From a virus: a DNA stretch of 34,250 nucleotides. A program made the translations under genes and the position numbers. This document shows, one piece after another, positions 15,908 through 24,451 of this stretch (position 1 is its first letter; each line of letters starts with the position of its first letter). The notes beneath the pieces were generated by a model. It did no database searches, was not told the origin of the DNA, and saw nothing but the letters and a program-made list of their open reading frames with translations. The stretch spans positions 1 through 34,250 of the IMG/VR virus record IMGVR_UViG_3300025889_020642, one strand, 5' to 3'.

Positions 15908-16784
15908 AAGTATAAATATAATTTCGTCTAGAAAAAAATGTTTACCACACTGCCTACGTTCTCTTTGGGAAAATTTTAATAAAAATAAAAATTACGACGT
16001 TAATGTATACTATTTTGATAATATCTACGATGATGAAAATTTTAGGGATATAAACAATAGCTATGGACAAAAAATAAATTTTATCAATATTGATTATAAA
16101 ACACCATCTTTCTTAAAGGAAGAAGAATTATTTTACAATAGAAATGATATCCAATACGCTAGATCTTTTGGAATTAGAAGAAAAGGTTATCTACATATGT
16201 GCAACTTTACTAGCAACATGTATGGTTATCCTAATACTTCACTAGAAAAATACGATATGATAATGACACACGATGATGAATCGGGATATGACAAAATAAT
16301 GGAAGAAGATCCATTCGAAGTAATGTCAAGAAGAGATGAATCTATAGGTGCATTCAAAGTAGGTAAAAGACTTAAAAACGGACGTCCGCATCAAGGTCAT
16401 CTAGACACTAGAATTGGATTATGGGATTTTACAAAAAAATTCCTACTTGACAATGACATAAAACCTAAAAATATCGAACTCAATGCTCTACTTAATGATA
16501 AAAACGCAGATTGGAATTTTCATTTTTTGGACTGGTGTGACACATATGTAATAAAAACTGAAGTTTTTGAAACAGATATTTGGAAAAAATGGATTAAAGC
16601 AGTTAATGAAAATGGTGGAATATACAAGTATCGATGGGGTGACAATGAAATTATCTCAATTTTTGCAAACATCATACAAGAAAAAATAGTTGATTTAAAT
16701 TATGTCGAAACAGGATATCACAATCAAGGTAAGTTTAGATCAATGCAAGATATAGCACCAGGCGTAAAAGATGCTAGAAGATAA
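15900..16784 (+). CDS. GT15-like (KRE2/MNT1-type) mannosyltransferase
   Basis: A 294-residue protein whose order of motifs matches GT15 alpha-1,2-mannosyltransferases of fungi, such as yeast Kre2. Residues 97-102 YLHMCN correspond to the Kre2 YRHMCR motif. LEKYDMIMTHDDES (HDDE at 124-127) corresponds to the LEEYDWYWRVEPD metal-site segment, and DPFEVM follows as in the family. FHFLDWCDTYVIKTEVF corresponds to CHFWSNFEIANLNLWRS. NENGGIYKYRWGDNE, with YRWGDN at 244-249, corresponds to the signature GGFFYERWGDAP, and NYVETGYHNQ matches the metal-ligand His region. No membrane anchor is present, unlike fungal members. GDP-mannose would be the donor. The comparison is from memory of the Kre2 sequence; the donor is inferred from the family. 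Confidence 0.8.
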   Translation: MNRSINIISSRKKCLPHCLRSLWENFNKNKNYDVNVYYFDNIYDDENFRDINNSYGQKINFINIDYKTPSFLKEEELFYNRNDIQYARSFGIRRKGYLHMCNFTSNMYGYPNTSLEKYDMIMTHDDESGYDKIMEEDPFEVMSRRDESIGAFKVGKRLKNGRPHQGHLDTRIGLWDFTKKFLLDNDIKPKNIELNALLNDKNADWNFHFLDWCDTYVIKTEVFETDIWKKWIKAVNENGGIYKYRWGDNEIISIFANIIQEKIVDLNYVETGYHNQGKFRSMQDIAPGVKDARR

Positions 16785-17745
16785 AAAAATAAAAATACTT
16801 TACGTAGATCCTGTTGTAGGAACTGAAACCGCAAAAAAATATCCATACTATATAGGTTTGTTGAACGGACTAATTTTAAAAGAAAACGTAGACTTAAAAA
16901 TATTCAGAGGCTTACCTTTAGACTTAGATAAACTGATTTTTGATTCTAATTTCAAACCAGACTTTGTATTTTTTGGTCTAGGTTGGTTTGGTCATTATAA
17001 ATACTTTGAAGAAATAAAAAATGATAGCAATATTCCTTTAATAGTTACGATTTTTAAACCTCAAAATGATCTTAAAAATAAGATTAGTTTTTGTAAAAGA
17101 AACAAAGTCAAAGCAATATTGACTCCCGCCCCTATATTAGAAGAAACAAAAAAAGAAACAGGAATAAAAACTTTTTTATTTGAATATGGAAGTTACTCTG
17201 AGGTATTTTCTAAATTTCACAATGAAGACAAAAAATATGATATTGGTTTTACAGGAGCAATGCATGAATCTAAGTTATATCCTGAAGGCAATTTCAAAAA
17301 TAAAAACATCAGATTTAAAATCAAAGAAAAAATTGAAAAATTAGAAGCAAAATGTTTGTGGAAAGGAACAGATAGTTTTAATGATTCAAGAGTTCATGAT
17401 TATTTTGATTACGCCAAGACAATAAATTCGTCAAAGATATGGTTGGCAACTTTAGCTAGTCATGGAGACGTCACTCCTAGGTACTATGAAGTTATGGCGT
17501 CAAAAACTTTACTTTTTTGTGAAGAACCTTATGATTGCTATAAAGACATTTTGAAAGATAATCAAAACTGTGTGTTTTTTAAATCGGATATGTCAGATTT
17601 TGATTCAAAAATTGATTTTTACCTAAATAACGAAAAAGAAAGAGAAAGAATTATAAAGCAAGCAAACAAAGACGCTTTTGAAATAAACGACTGGTCAGTC
17701 AAAGCTGATAAGTTAATTAAAATATTGGAGAGTTTAAATGACTGA
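16771..17745 (+). CDS. CgeB-like glycosyltransferase
   Basis: A 324-residue protein. The N-terminal half (KILYVDPVVGTETAKKYPYY, then DFVFFGLGWFGHY) is a Rossmann-like acceptor domain. The C-terminal half has YDIGFTGAMHESKLYPE, then SSKIWLATLASHGDVTPRYY, followed by EVMASKTLLFCEEPYDCY. This is the pattern of the CgeB/Glyco_trans_1_2 group, in which the TPRxYEVMAS segment binds the donor phosphate. It overlaps the GT15-like gene by 14 nt and the radical SAM gene by 8 nt. The start at 16771 has only a weak purine-rich upstream run, consistent with translational coupling. The substrate is unknown. Confidence 0.85.
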   Translation: MLEDKKIKILYVDPVVGTETAKKYPYYIGLLNGLILKENVDLKIFRGLPLDLDKLIFDSNFKPDFVFFGLGWFGHYKYFEEIKNDSNIPLIVTIFKPQNDLKNKISFCKRNKVKAILTPAPILEETKKETGIKTFLFEYGSYSEVFSKFHNEDKKYDIGFTGAMHESKLYPEGNFKNKNIRFKIKEKIEKLEAKCLWKGTDSFNDSRVHDYFDYAKTINSSKIWLATLASHGDVTPRYYEVMASKTLLFCEEPYDCYKDILKDNQNCVFFKSDMSDFDSKIDFYLNNEKERERIIKQANKDAFEINDWSVKADKLIKILESLND

Positions 17746-18598
17746 CTTAAATAAAAAATACTTTAAGGAAAATCTAAAACTAATTGAAATAGAAACTTTT
17801 TCATTTTGTAATAGAAAATGTTGGTTTTGCCCAAACTCTTTTGTTGACAGAATATCTTTTAACAAAGTTATGTCTGAAGAAACTTACCTAAATCTCTTAG
17901 ACCAGTTAGCAGAAATAAATTTTGACGGAGAATTAACATATAGTAGATATAATGAGCCTTTAGCAAAAAAAGAGATCATATTGAAAAGAATATCGCAAGC
18001 TAGAGAAAAATTACCAAATGCTACTTTAAGAACAAATACAAATGGTGATTATATTAATAGAGAATATGTGGAAGAGTTAATAGACGCAGGATTAAATCAA
18101 TTGTGGATACAACAATACCTTGCTAATCATGAGAGGTATGACCATGAAAAAATGAGATCAAGAGCAGAAAAAAAGATTAAAAAATTAGGATTGCCTGCTA
18201 AAGTAATAACAGACATACCTGAATGTAAATTAGAATATGATCTTTCACACAGAGGGACAACAATTCATATTAGATCAAGAAATTTTGAACTTGATGGTTC
18301 GAGTAGGGGAGAAACTGTACCAATAGCAGGAGATTACGTTAGGACTCAAAGATGCATGCAAGTTTTTAATAACATGTATATAGACTACAATGGCCAGGTA
18401 ATGGTTTGTTGTGCTTTAAGATCAGATGTAAAGGGACAAGAATCTGGAATCATGGGTAACATTGCAGATGATAAATTATGGAATATATTTAGCAATGAAA
18501 AATATAATCCGTGGAGAAAGCATCATGAGAAAGATGGCCCCAAAGAAGGTTTTTGCAAAACCTGCAGAGACAGCGTCAAGCCTTCTTACGAACACTAG
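17738..18598 (+). CDS. Radical SAM protein with SPASM-like C-terminus
   Basis: A 286-residue protein. FSFCNRKCWFC gives the radical SAM [4Fe-4S] motif C24-x3-C28-x2-C31. ELTYSRYNEPLA stands where the family usually has a GGEP-type SAM-binding segment. The C-terminal part has C206, VMVCC at 224-225 and FCKTC at 273-276, the arrangement of a SPASM auxiliary cluster with the usual YIDYNGQVMVCC strand. Members near glycosyltransferases are often of unknown substrate; they could epimerise, deoxygenate or rearrange a sugar, or modify a peptide. The gene sits between two transferase-like genes, overlapping upstream by 8 nt. A functional class beyond radical SAM chemistry cannot be assigned. Confidence 0.87.
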   Translation: MTDLNKKYFKENLKLIEIETFSFCNRKCWFCPNSFVDRISFNKVMSEETYLNLLDQLAEINFDGELTYSRYNEPLAKKEIILKRISQAREKLPNATLRTNTNGDYINREYVEELIDAGLNQLWIQQYLANHERYDHEKMRSRAEKKIKKLGLPAKVITDIPECKLEYDLSHRGTTIHIRSRNFELDGSSRGETVPIAGDYVRTQRCMQVFNNMYIDYNGQVMVCCALRSDVKGQESGIMGNIADDKLWNIFSNEKYNPWRKHHEKDGPKEGFCKTCRDSVKPSYEH

Positions 18599-18608
18599 GG
18601 ATAAAAAA

Positions 18609-19418
18609 ATGAACAAAATAGCAGTTTTAGTAACAGGACAATTAAGAGACTATCAAGTAAATGTTTTAAACCATATTGAACATTTAATTAAACCAAATAA
18701 TGCAGATGTTTTTGTATATGCATGCACAAGAAATACTATGCATTCTTTAGGGCCAAATGTCACGCAATCTTATATTACAACTAACAATATTGAAAAAGAC
18801 AGTCTTATTAAAGAATGCAAAGAACTTTATGGTGGATTTTTAAAAGAAATAGAAATTAACGAAAATGAAAAAAATCCGCATAATTTATATCCTCCAAAAA
18901 CTTTAGGACATTATAGAGAAGGTATGCTTAATCAGTTAAGAAACGTTAAGCGAGGATATGAAATGTGCAAAAAATATGGTCAGGATAAAGGATTTGAATA
19001 TGATTTGATTATTCGACTTCGTCCTGACAATTGTGTTTTTATGAACAAAGTTGAATTGCTTAATTTTGACGTAGCAAAAAACACAATTTATTCATCAATG
19101 TTTTATACGGGCCACCGTGATCCATGCTTTTTTTCAATGGGAGAACCTGAATCTTTTTTCAAATATTGTTCGTATGAACATTTAATTAATGAAGATCCTA
19201 ATAGAACTGATGACAATTTTCTTTCTTTTGAGGCAGGAATTGAACAAGATTTACGTTCAAAAAAAGTCAATCATTATTACATAAAAGGTATATGCCAACC
19301 TTTTTATGACTACTATAAAAAAGAAATTAATGAATTTCCATACAGAGATGAAAGTAAATTTTTAATTCATCACGATGGTTCATTTATCGATCAAAAAAAT
19401 TTAACTATAAAGAGGTAA
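18609..19418 (+). CDS. Putative glycan-related protein (LVTGQLRDY...RLRPDN type)
   Basis: A 269-residue protein. I use the ATG at 18609 because the sequence after it (NKIAVLVTGQLRDYQVNVL) is family-like and AGGGA lies about 7 nt upstream; the frame open before it lies inside the radical SAM gene. The N-terminal strand-loop with TGQLR, the DVFVYACT strand, the FEYDLIIRLRPDNCVF segment with its RPD acidic motif, and FSMGEPESF resemble uncharacterised proteins common in capsule loci, probably GT-A-like transferases. I cannot name the donor. Its position within the cassette supports a glycan role; the enzymatic assignment is tentative. Confidence 0.72.
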   Translation: MNKIAVLVTGQLRDYQVNVLNHIEHLIKPNNADVFVYACTRNTMHSLGPNVTQSYITTNNIEKDSLIKECKELYGGFLKEIEINENEKNPHNLYPPKTLGHYREGMLNQLRNVKRGYEMCKKYGQDKGFEYDLIIRLRPDNCVFMNKVELLNFDVAKNTIYSSMFYTGHRDPCFFSMGEPESFFKYCSYEHLINEDPNRTDDNFLSFEAGIEQDLRSKKVNHYYIKGICQPFYDYYKKEINEFPYRDESKFLIHHDGSFIDQKNLTIKR

Positions 19419-19422
19419 TGTT

Positions 19423-20184
19423 ATGAGTATTAAAATACACAAAGAAATTGAAAGCTTTCAAAAAATATGGGTAGGAGGTTTTTGTAGGTCCAAAATGGGG
19501 TGGGAACAATCTGTATTGGCAGAAAAAAATGGAAACGGTAGAGATATTGAAAATATAGCTAAGCTTTTAATCAAAAACTACGCAGACAGTTCAAAAACAT
19601 GTTTAGAAATAGGTACAGATGGTGGTGTTTGGATGACACAAATGACTGATTTTGGAAGATTAATAGGTCTAGATGTTAGAAATGAATTTAAAACAAATTT
19701 CTGGAATAATTTAGAAAACTGGTTGTTCAGCAAGGATCTTTTTAAAAAAGAAAACGTATCATTTTTTGTAAATGATAATCAAATGAGTTGTAAAATGTTA
19801 AAAGACAATTCAATAGATCATGTTTTTTCTTTTGATGTTTTTTGTCATATATCTTATGAAGCTACAGAGCTTTACTTAAAAAATTTACATAAAAAGCTCA
19901 AGCAGGGTGCAAATTTATTTATTATGATAGCTGATCCAGAAAAATATCCAGCTGATCAAAGGCACAGAATGATGCAAGCTAGATATCGCCCGGACGGCCC
20001 GTATAATACATGGGAAGATGTTGCAGCCGATTTTGATGGAGAGCCTTATCCAGGAAGGTGGTATTTCTATGGGATAGAAAGATTTAAAATAATTTTAGAA
20101 AAATACGGATATAAAGTTATAAGTGAAGACGTAGCTAAAGATCTAGACCCCTTTTGCCCAATTGTTCATTTTGTAAAAGTGTAA
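19423..20184 (+). CDS. SAM-dependent methyltransferase
   Basis: A 253-residue class I methyltransferase-like protein. The SAM-binding motif I is CLEIGTDGGVWM, around residues 60-71, followed by IGLDVRNEF as motif II. LKDNSIDHVFSFDVFCHIS is the post-motif region that normally contacts substrate and SAM, and LKQGANLFIMIADPEKYPAD follows. The tail WYFYGIERFKIILEKYGYKV is the usual C-terminal strand-helix. It would methylate a sugar or another small acceptor in the cassette product; the substrate is unknown. It overlaps the broader frame of the next gene, whose likely ATG is 6 nt after its stop. Confidence 0.8.
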   Translation: MSIKIHKEIESFQKIWVGGFCRSKMGWEQSVLAEKNGNGRDIENIAKLLIKNYADSSKTCLEIGTDGGVWMTQMTDFGRLIGLDVRNEFKTNFWNNLENWLFSKDLFKKENVSFFVNDNQMSCKMLKDNSIDHVFSFDVFCHISYEATELYLKNLHKKLKQGANLFIMIADPEKYPADQRHRMMQARYRPDGPYNTWEDVAADFDGEPYPGRWYFYGIERFKIILEKYGYKVISEDVAKDLDPFCPIVHFVKV

Positions 20185-20189
20185 ATCAA

Positions 20190-21020
20190 ATGGTAATAAG
20201 TAGATTAACTAATGGTTTTGGAAATAATTTATTCCAATGCGTAGCTGGTAAGATCTTATCAGAGCACCATGGTGTACCTCATTATTTTTTTCCTGAGAGC
20301 GAAGAATATCAATGTACAAAATTTTTGGAAGAGCTCGGTTTTAAAAAGTTCAAAGGTAAAGAAATAAAGAATTCTGTTTTTGTTAATGAAAATGATTATT
20401 CTTTTGCATTTAAAAATGATTATAAGGATTTTAACATCATTCTTTCAGGATATTTTGAGGATTATCGATATTTTAAACCTAATAGAGATTTTATAAAAAA
20501 TTGGTTCCCTGATGTTGAAAATAAAAATAAAAATGATTTAGTTTTCCATTTTAGAACAGGGGATAGGCTTTTTTATAAAAATGAATTTAACTCAAAACCC
20601 AGCCCGGACAAAATAAAAAAAGCTATCGATTCTTTTAAGTTTGACAGACTTTACATCGTGACTGACATGTATGATTGGAAAAGGCATACGCCTGATTCAT
20701 TAAGTAATTTAAAGTTTCATATAAAAGTAGACGCGTCAAAAAGCGTTTGTAATAAAACAGCAGTCGATTATTTTAATAATTGCTTCGATATGTTAAGCGA
20801 CTACAAACCAATTGTAAGAAATAAAAATGTTTTAGAAGATTTTAATTTTATACGAAGTTTTGATAAAATTTTATTTCAGCACGGTACAATGTCTTGGTGG
20901 GCAGCTTTTCTTAGCAATGCTTCTAAGGTAGGAGTTTATGGTCCATGGCGTCCTTGGAAAGGTACATCAAATAAAAATTTAAGCAATATTTACTTACCAG
21001 GATGGTTTAAATGGGAATAG
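20190..21020 (+). CDS. GT11-family fucosyltransferase
   Basis: A 276-residue protein from the ATG at 20190. The sequence upstream in frame (PNCSFCKSVNQ) is a shadow of the methyltransferase end, while MVISRLTNGFGNNLFQ matches the GT11 opening GGLGNQMFQ. HFRTGDR at 120-126 corresponds to the GDP-fucose-binding HxRRGD motif, and FQHGTMSWWAAFLSNA to the SNSSFSWWAAWL motif near the C-terminus. GT11 enzymes transfer L-fucose in alpha-1,2 linkage from GDP-L-fucose, and the window also encodes the enzymes that make it (26491-28389). It overlaps the next gene by 10 nt. Donor assignment is strong by family and context; the acceptor is unknown. Confidence 0.86.
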   Translation: MVISRLTNGFGNNLFQCVAGKILSEHHGVPHYFFPESEEYQCTKFLEELGFKKFKGKEIKNSVFVNENDYSFAFKNDYKDFNIILSGYFEDYRYFKPNRDFIKNWFPDVENKNKNDLVFHFRTGDRLFYKNEFNSKPSPDKIKKAIDSFKFDRLYIVTDMYDWKRHTPDSLSNLKFHIKVDASKSVCNKTAVDYFNNCFDMLSDYKPIVRNKNVLEDFNFIRSFDKILFQHGTMSWWAAFLSNASKVGVYGPWRPWKGTSNKNLSNIYLPGWFKWE

Positions 21021-21763
21021 ATTTTAGAATTAAAAATAATAATTCAAATAAAATATTTTATTTTACACATCAAGGACTAGGTGACCTTATTTCGTGCTCG
21101 AGTATAGTCAATTATATTTGTGAGAAATATAAAGATCATACAATTTATATTCTTTGTGATTCTCAAAAAAAATATAATACAATTCATAATCTATTTAAAT
21201 TTAAAAATGTCGAACTATTTATACCTGAAAAATGGAAGTCTAAATTAGGGTGTAATGTAGACGGTTCTGTTGAATACATAAAAAAAGTTGCAAAAGAAAA
21301 CAACGCCTCATTAATTGTTTCTGGGTGTGATAGATATACTAATGATCAAAAAAAATATTGGGATTATAGTTTTTATGAGAGTATATCCTTGAATTATGAT
21401 ATAAAATACGAGTATTTTTTTATTAATTATGATAAAGACAAAAGAGAGCGATCATTTAATGAAATAACAGAAGGTATACCATACATATTTGTTCATGATG
21501 ATCCATCTAGGGGCAGAAACATTAATTTTAAAAATAAAAATAGCCTTAAAGTTGTTAAAAACGATATGAATTATACTGTTTTTGACTATATAGACGTTAT
21601 TAAAAATGCAAAAGAATGCCACATGATGGGATCATCTTTACTATGTTTAATAGACTTTTTTGAATTAGATTTTGAAAATTGTAATTATTATTTTTATGAT
21701 TTTAGAGGAAGTAACGTAAATTTTAAAGGAAAAGAAAGATGGATCCAGGTAAAATTAAAATAG
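21011..21763 (+). CDS. GT9-like (heptosyltransferase-type) protein
   Basis: A 250-residue protein, shorter than typical heptosyltransferases (about 320-350 aa). FYFTHQGLGDLISCSSIVNY resembles the GxGDLI...P motif of GT9. IYILCDSQKKYNTIHNLFK follows as in the N-domain, and ECHMMGSSLLCLIDFF near the C-terminus matches the (A/M)GSS donor region. A GT-B fold is likely. It overlaps the fucosyltransferase by 10 nt and the formyltransferase by 25 nt, so it may act in the same step order. The role could be transfer of a host-derived or unusual sugar. Family assignment is moderate. Confidence 0.65.
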   Translation: MGIDFRIKNNNSNKIFYFTHQGLGDLISCSSIVNYICEKYKDHTIYILCDSQKKYNTIHNLFKFKNVELFIPEKWKSKLGCNVDGSVEYIKKVAKENNASLIVSGCDRYTNDQKKYWDYSFYESISLNYDIKYEYFFINYDKDKRERSFNEITEGIPYIFVHDDPSRGRNINFKNKNSLKVVKNDMNYTVFDYIDVIKNAKECHMMGSSLLCLIDFFELDFENCNYYFYDFRGSNVNFKGKERWIQVKLK

Positions 21764-22428
21764 CCTTTTTAACAAACAAGTCAGACTTTGGTAGAAAAGG
21801 ACATGAGGTTTTTATAAATGAAGGATTTGATATTGTATTTTCATCTTTTGGTGAAAATCATTTATTTGAAAAAATTAAAAAGCATAAGTTTGATTATTTA
21901 GTTTCATTCTGTTATCCCTACCGGGTTTCTAAAGACATTTTAAAACTAGCTGATAAAACCAACATTAATTTTCATCCAGCACCTCTGCCATACTATAGAG
22001 GCTTTGCAGTTTACAATTTTGGCATAATGAATGAAGAAAGTACATGGGGCACAACTGCACATATAATGGAAGAAAAGTTTGATACTGGTGATATAGTTTT
22101 TTCAAATACATTTGAAATATGTAAAGAAACTGAAACTGCTTTTTCCTTGAGACAAAAAAGCAGAGAAAAGCTTTTTGACCTTTTAAAAGAATTTGTTAAT
22201 GTTCTTAAAAAAGATATACCTGTTAAGAAAATAAAGCAAACTGGCCAAAGTAAATATTTTTCTAAAAAAATGCTTAATGAGACTAGGATAATTCAAGAAA
22301 AAGATTCACATGCAGTAATTGATAAAAAAATTAGAGCATTTTGGTGCCCACCACACCCTGGCGCAGCAATTAACATTAATGGAAAAGAGTATATAATAAT
22401 TAATAATCAAATAATAAAACAGAGGTAA
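21739..22428 (+). CDS. Sugar N-formyltransferase (formyl_trans fold)
   Basis: A 229-residue protein with the 10-formyl-tetrahydrofolate formyltransferase core. The catalytic triad region reads INFHPAPLPYYRG, giving N77 and H79, and KFDTGDIVF gives D115; Asn-His-Asp is the triad used by methionyl-tRNA and sugar formyltransferases. It lacks the tRNA-binding OB C-terminal domain of Fmt and is short, as in VioF/QdtF-type enzymes acting on 4-amino-4,6-dideoxy sugars bound to nucleotide. A downstream DegT aminotransferase (22741) would supply the amino sugar. I infer an N-formylated amino sugar in the glycan; the exact sugar is unknown. Confidence 0.84.
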   Translation: MDPGKIKIAFLTNKSDFGRKGHEVFINEGFDIVFSSFGENHLFEKIKKHKFDYLVSFCYPYRVSKDILKLADKTNINFHPAPLPYYRGFAVYNFGIMNEESTWGTTAHIMEEKFDTGDIVFSNTFEICKETETAFSLRQKSREKLFDLLKEFVNVLKKDIPVKKIKQTGQSKYFSKKMLNETRIIQEKDSHAVIDKKIRAFWCPPHPGAAININGKEYIIINNQIIKQR

Positions 22429-22430
22429 AA

Positions 22431-22739
22431 ATGGCTGATACACTAGGTGGTCTTATTGACAAGCTAATAACTATTGATATGAAAATGTGGAACAATCAAG
22501 AATTTCTTTATGAAGTTAGAAGGTTGTCTTTTGAAGAGTTTAAACAAAAATACACAGACGGAGAATCAAAGCAGTCTGATTTGTTTGATTCTATTAAAAA
22601 ATGTTGCGATCTTAATGTCCAAAGAAATCAACTGATAGATGAAGTTGACGAAAAGATTATTGAAATGATTAAAGAGGCCCTGTCAGGTAATGATTTAGAT
22701 GCAGGAAAGTTTATTCAAAGAAAACATAAAACATACTAA
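22431..22739 (+). CDS. DUF4254-like small protein
   Basis: A 102-residue helical protein. LIDKLITIDMKMWNNQE, then CCDLNVQRNQLIDEVDEKI, resemble DUF4254 proteins, whose conserved core includes NLKxWxxQE and a later NxxRN(D/Q)LI(D/E)xID. Such proteins occur next to glycosyltransferases in bacteria and phages, with no known activity. Here it lies between the formyltransferase and the aminotransferase, preceded by AGAGGT about 7 nt before the ATG. The overlap-free close spacing suggests co-transcription. Its role is unknown. Confidence 0.7.
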   Translation: MADTLGGLIDKLITIDMKMWNNQEFLYEVRRLSFEEFKQKYTDGESKQSDLFDSIKKCCDLNVQRNQLIDEVDEKIIEMIKEALSGNDLDAGKFIQRKHKTY

Positions 22740-22740
22740 T

Positions 22741-23850
22741 ATGATTAATATTTACGATCCTTATTTGACCAAGTCGTCACGAAAGTATCTAATAGATGCA
22801 TATGATTCCACGTGGATATCTAGTCAAGGTGAATATAAAAACAAATCAGAGAAATTGATTTCTAAATTATTGGGTGTGGACAAAGAAAAACTATTTTTAT
22901 GTAGTAATGGAACAGCTGCAACACATTTATGTGCAATTGCGCTAAGATATAAATTCCCCAATATAAAAAGAATATTAGTACCTAACAATGTTTATGTTGC
23001 GGCTTGGAATGCATTTATTATGAATCCTGTGTTTGAATTAGTGCCTATAAAAACAGATATATCAACTTGGAATATTGATATGAATGACTTAAAAAATAAA
23101 ATTAAAAAAGATGATGCAGTACTTATTGTTCATAATGTAGGTAACGTAATCAATGTTCCTAAATTAAAAAGATTATATCCAAAAAATATTTTTATTGAAG
23201 ATAATTGTGAAGGTTTATTTGGGAAATATGAAAACAAGCCTACCGGTACTGCATCATTTTGTAGTTCTTTTTCTTTTTTTGGTAATAAGTCGATTACTTC
23301 CGGAGAAGGAGGGTTATTTTTCTGTAATGATATTGAAACACTTCGTTATGTTAAGAAAGTTCATGGCCAAGGTATGTCTCAAAAAAGATATGTTCATGAT
23401 GTATTAGGTTACAACTATAGAATGACAAATTTACAAGCAGCGATTCTTTTAGGGCAACTTGAAGATCACAAAGAAATATTAGAAAAAAAATCTTTAATAT
23501 GGGAAAGGTACACAAACAATCTTAAAAATGAAAAAAATATCTTATTGCAAAAATCTGACAATGATACAGAATCAGCAAAATGGTTATATTCTTGTAGAAT
23601 AGTTAAAAAAGATTTTAAATCTATTAATGATTTTATGACATCAGAAAATATAGAAATTAGACCTATGTTTTATCCAATGTCAACACATAATCATTTAAAA
23701 AAATATGCAAATATCAGAGAAGAAACAACTGCAAAAATTATCAACAAAGAATGCTTAATGTTACCTTCTCATCCAAAGATTCCTCTTGATACAATAGACT
23801 TCATTAGTGAAAAATTAATTAAACACTCTAGAGAAAAAAATGAGCACTAA
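22741..23850 (+). CDS. DegT/DnrJ/EryC1-type aminotransferase (PLP)
   Basis: A 369-residue sugar aminotransferase, full length for the family. I start at the ATG at 22741, which follows the previous stop by one base; an alternative frame start at 22699 would be inside that gene. The protein opens with INIYDPYLTKSSRKYLIDAY, then SSQGEYKNKSEKLISKLLGV. CSNGTAATHLCAIAL gives the phosphate loop, and FIEDNCEGLFGKYEN the Asp before the cofactor. SFFGNKSITSGEGG places the PLP lysine at K183, and GYNYRMTNLQAAILLGQL is the later landmark. It probably aminates a keto sugar nucleotide; with the neighbouring formyltransferase this yields a formamido sugar. Overlaps the next gene by 11 nt. Confidence 0.9.
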   Translation: MINIYDPYLTKSSRKYLIDAYDSTWISSQGEYKNKSEKLISKLLGVDKEKLFLCSNGTAATHLCAIALRYKFPNIKRILVPNNVYVAAWNAFIMNPVFELVPIKTDISTWNIDMNDLKNKIKKDDAVLIVHNVGNVINVPKLKRLYPKNIFIEDNCEGLFGKYENKPTGTASFCSSFSFFGNKSITSGEGGLFFCNDIETLRYVKKVHGQGMSQKRYVHDVLGYNYRMTNLQAAILLGQLEDHKEILEKKSLIWERYTNNLKNEKNILLQKSDNDTESAKWLYSCRIVKKDFKSINDFMTSENIEIRPMFYPMSTHNHLKKYANIREETTAKIINKECLMLPSHPKIPLDTIDFISEKLIKHSREKNEH

Positions 23851-24451
23851 GTTAATAATATTTGATTTAGATGGGGTTTTAATTGATGCGTGCGAATGGC
23901 ACTATCAATCTTTAAATGATGCTTTATCTGAAATATGTAATTATAAAATATCTAGAAAAGACCATGAAAACATTTTTAACGGGATTCCAACAAAAAAAAA
24001 GCTAGATATATTATCTGAACAAAATATATTAAAGAAAATTGACCATGGTTTAGTTTTTACAAAAAAGCAAGAGTATACTATAGATAAAATTAGAAACTAT
24101 GCTGATTTAGATGTAGATAAAATTGAAATGATAAAATTGCTTAAGAAGCAAGGACACATCGTTGCATGTTTTACAAATAGTATTGAAAAAACAGCACACT
24201 TAATGCTCAAAAAAATAGGTGTGTTTGAATTATTAGACTTGATTATTACAAATCAAGATGTTAAAAATAGTAAACCTTCTCCTGAAGGTTACTTTATGGT
24301 AATTAATGAGTTTAATATACCTATTGAAGATGTTATAATTATTGAGGATTCTCCTAAAGGATTAGAAGCAGCTTATAAAACAGGGGCTAATGTAATTCCA
24401 GTAATAAATGCAACACAAGTTAACTATAGTTTAGTAAAGGATGAAATATGA
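23840..24451 (+). CDS. HAD-family phosphatase (beta-phosphoglucomutase-like)
   Basis: A 203-residue HAD protein. LIIFDLDGVLIDACEWHYQS supplies the nucleophile D9 and acid/base D11 with a helical cap following. VACFTNSIEKTAHLM provides the motif II Thr/Asn, NSKPSPEGY the motif III Lys, and IIEDSPKGLEAA the motif IV acidic pair. The size and cap type resemble HAD-IA phosphatases such as beta-phosphoglucomutase or glycerol-phosphate phosphatase. It overlaps both neighbours (11 nt and 4 nt) and forms a tight group with the nucleotidyltransferase and GDPD-like genes, suggesting a phosphorylated sugar or polyol substrate. The substrate is inferred only. Confidence 0.85.
   Translation: MSTKLIIFDLDGVLIDACEWHYQSLNDALSEICNYKISRKDHENIFNGIPTKKKLDILSEQNILKKIDHGLVFTKKQEYTIDKIRNYADLDVDKIEMIKLLKKQGHIVACFTNSIEKTAHLMLKKIGVFELLDLIITNQDVKNSKPSPEGYFMVINEFNIPIEDVIIIEDSPKGLEAAYKTGANVIPVINATQVNYSLVKDEI

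Noticed and set aside
18462-18608. Extended frame ahead of the TGQLR protein
   Set aside because: It overlaps the radical SAM C-terminus; the family-like N-terminus begins at the ATG at 18609 with AGGGA upstream.
23195-23407. 70-aa plus-strand frame in the DegT gene
   Set aside because: Out-of-frame shadow of the aminotransferase, no ribosome site.
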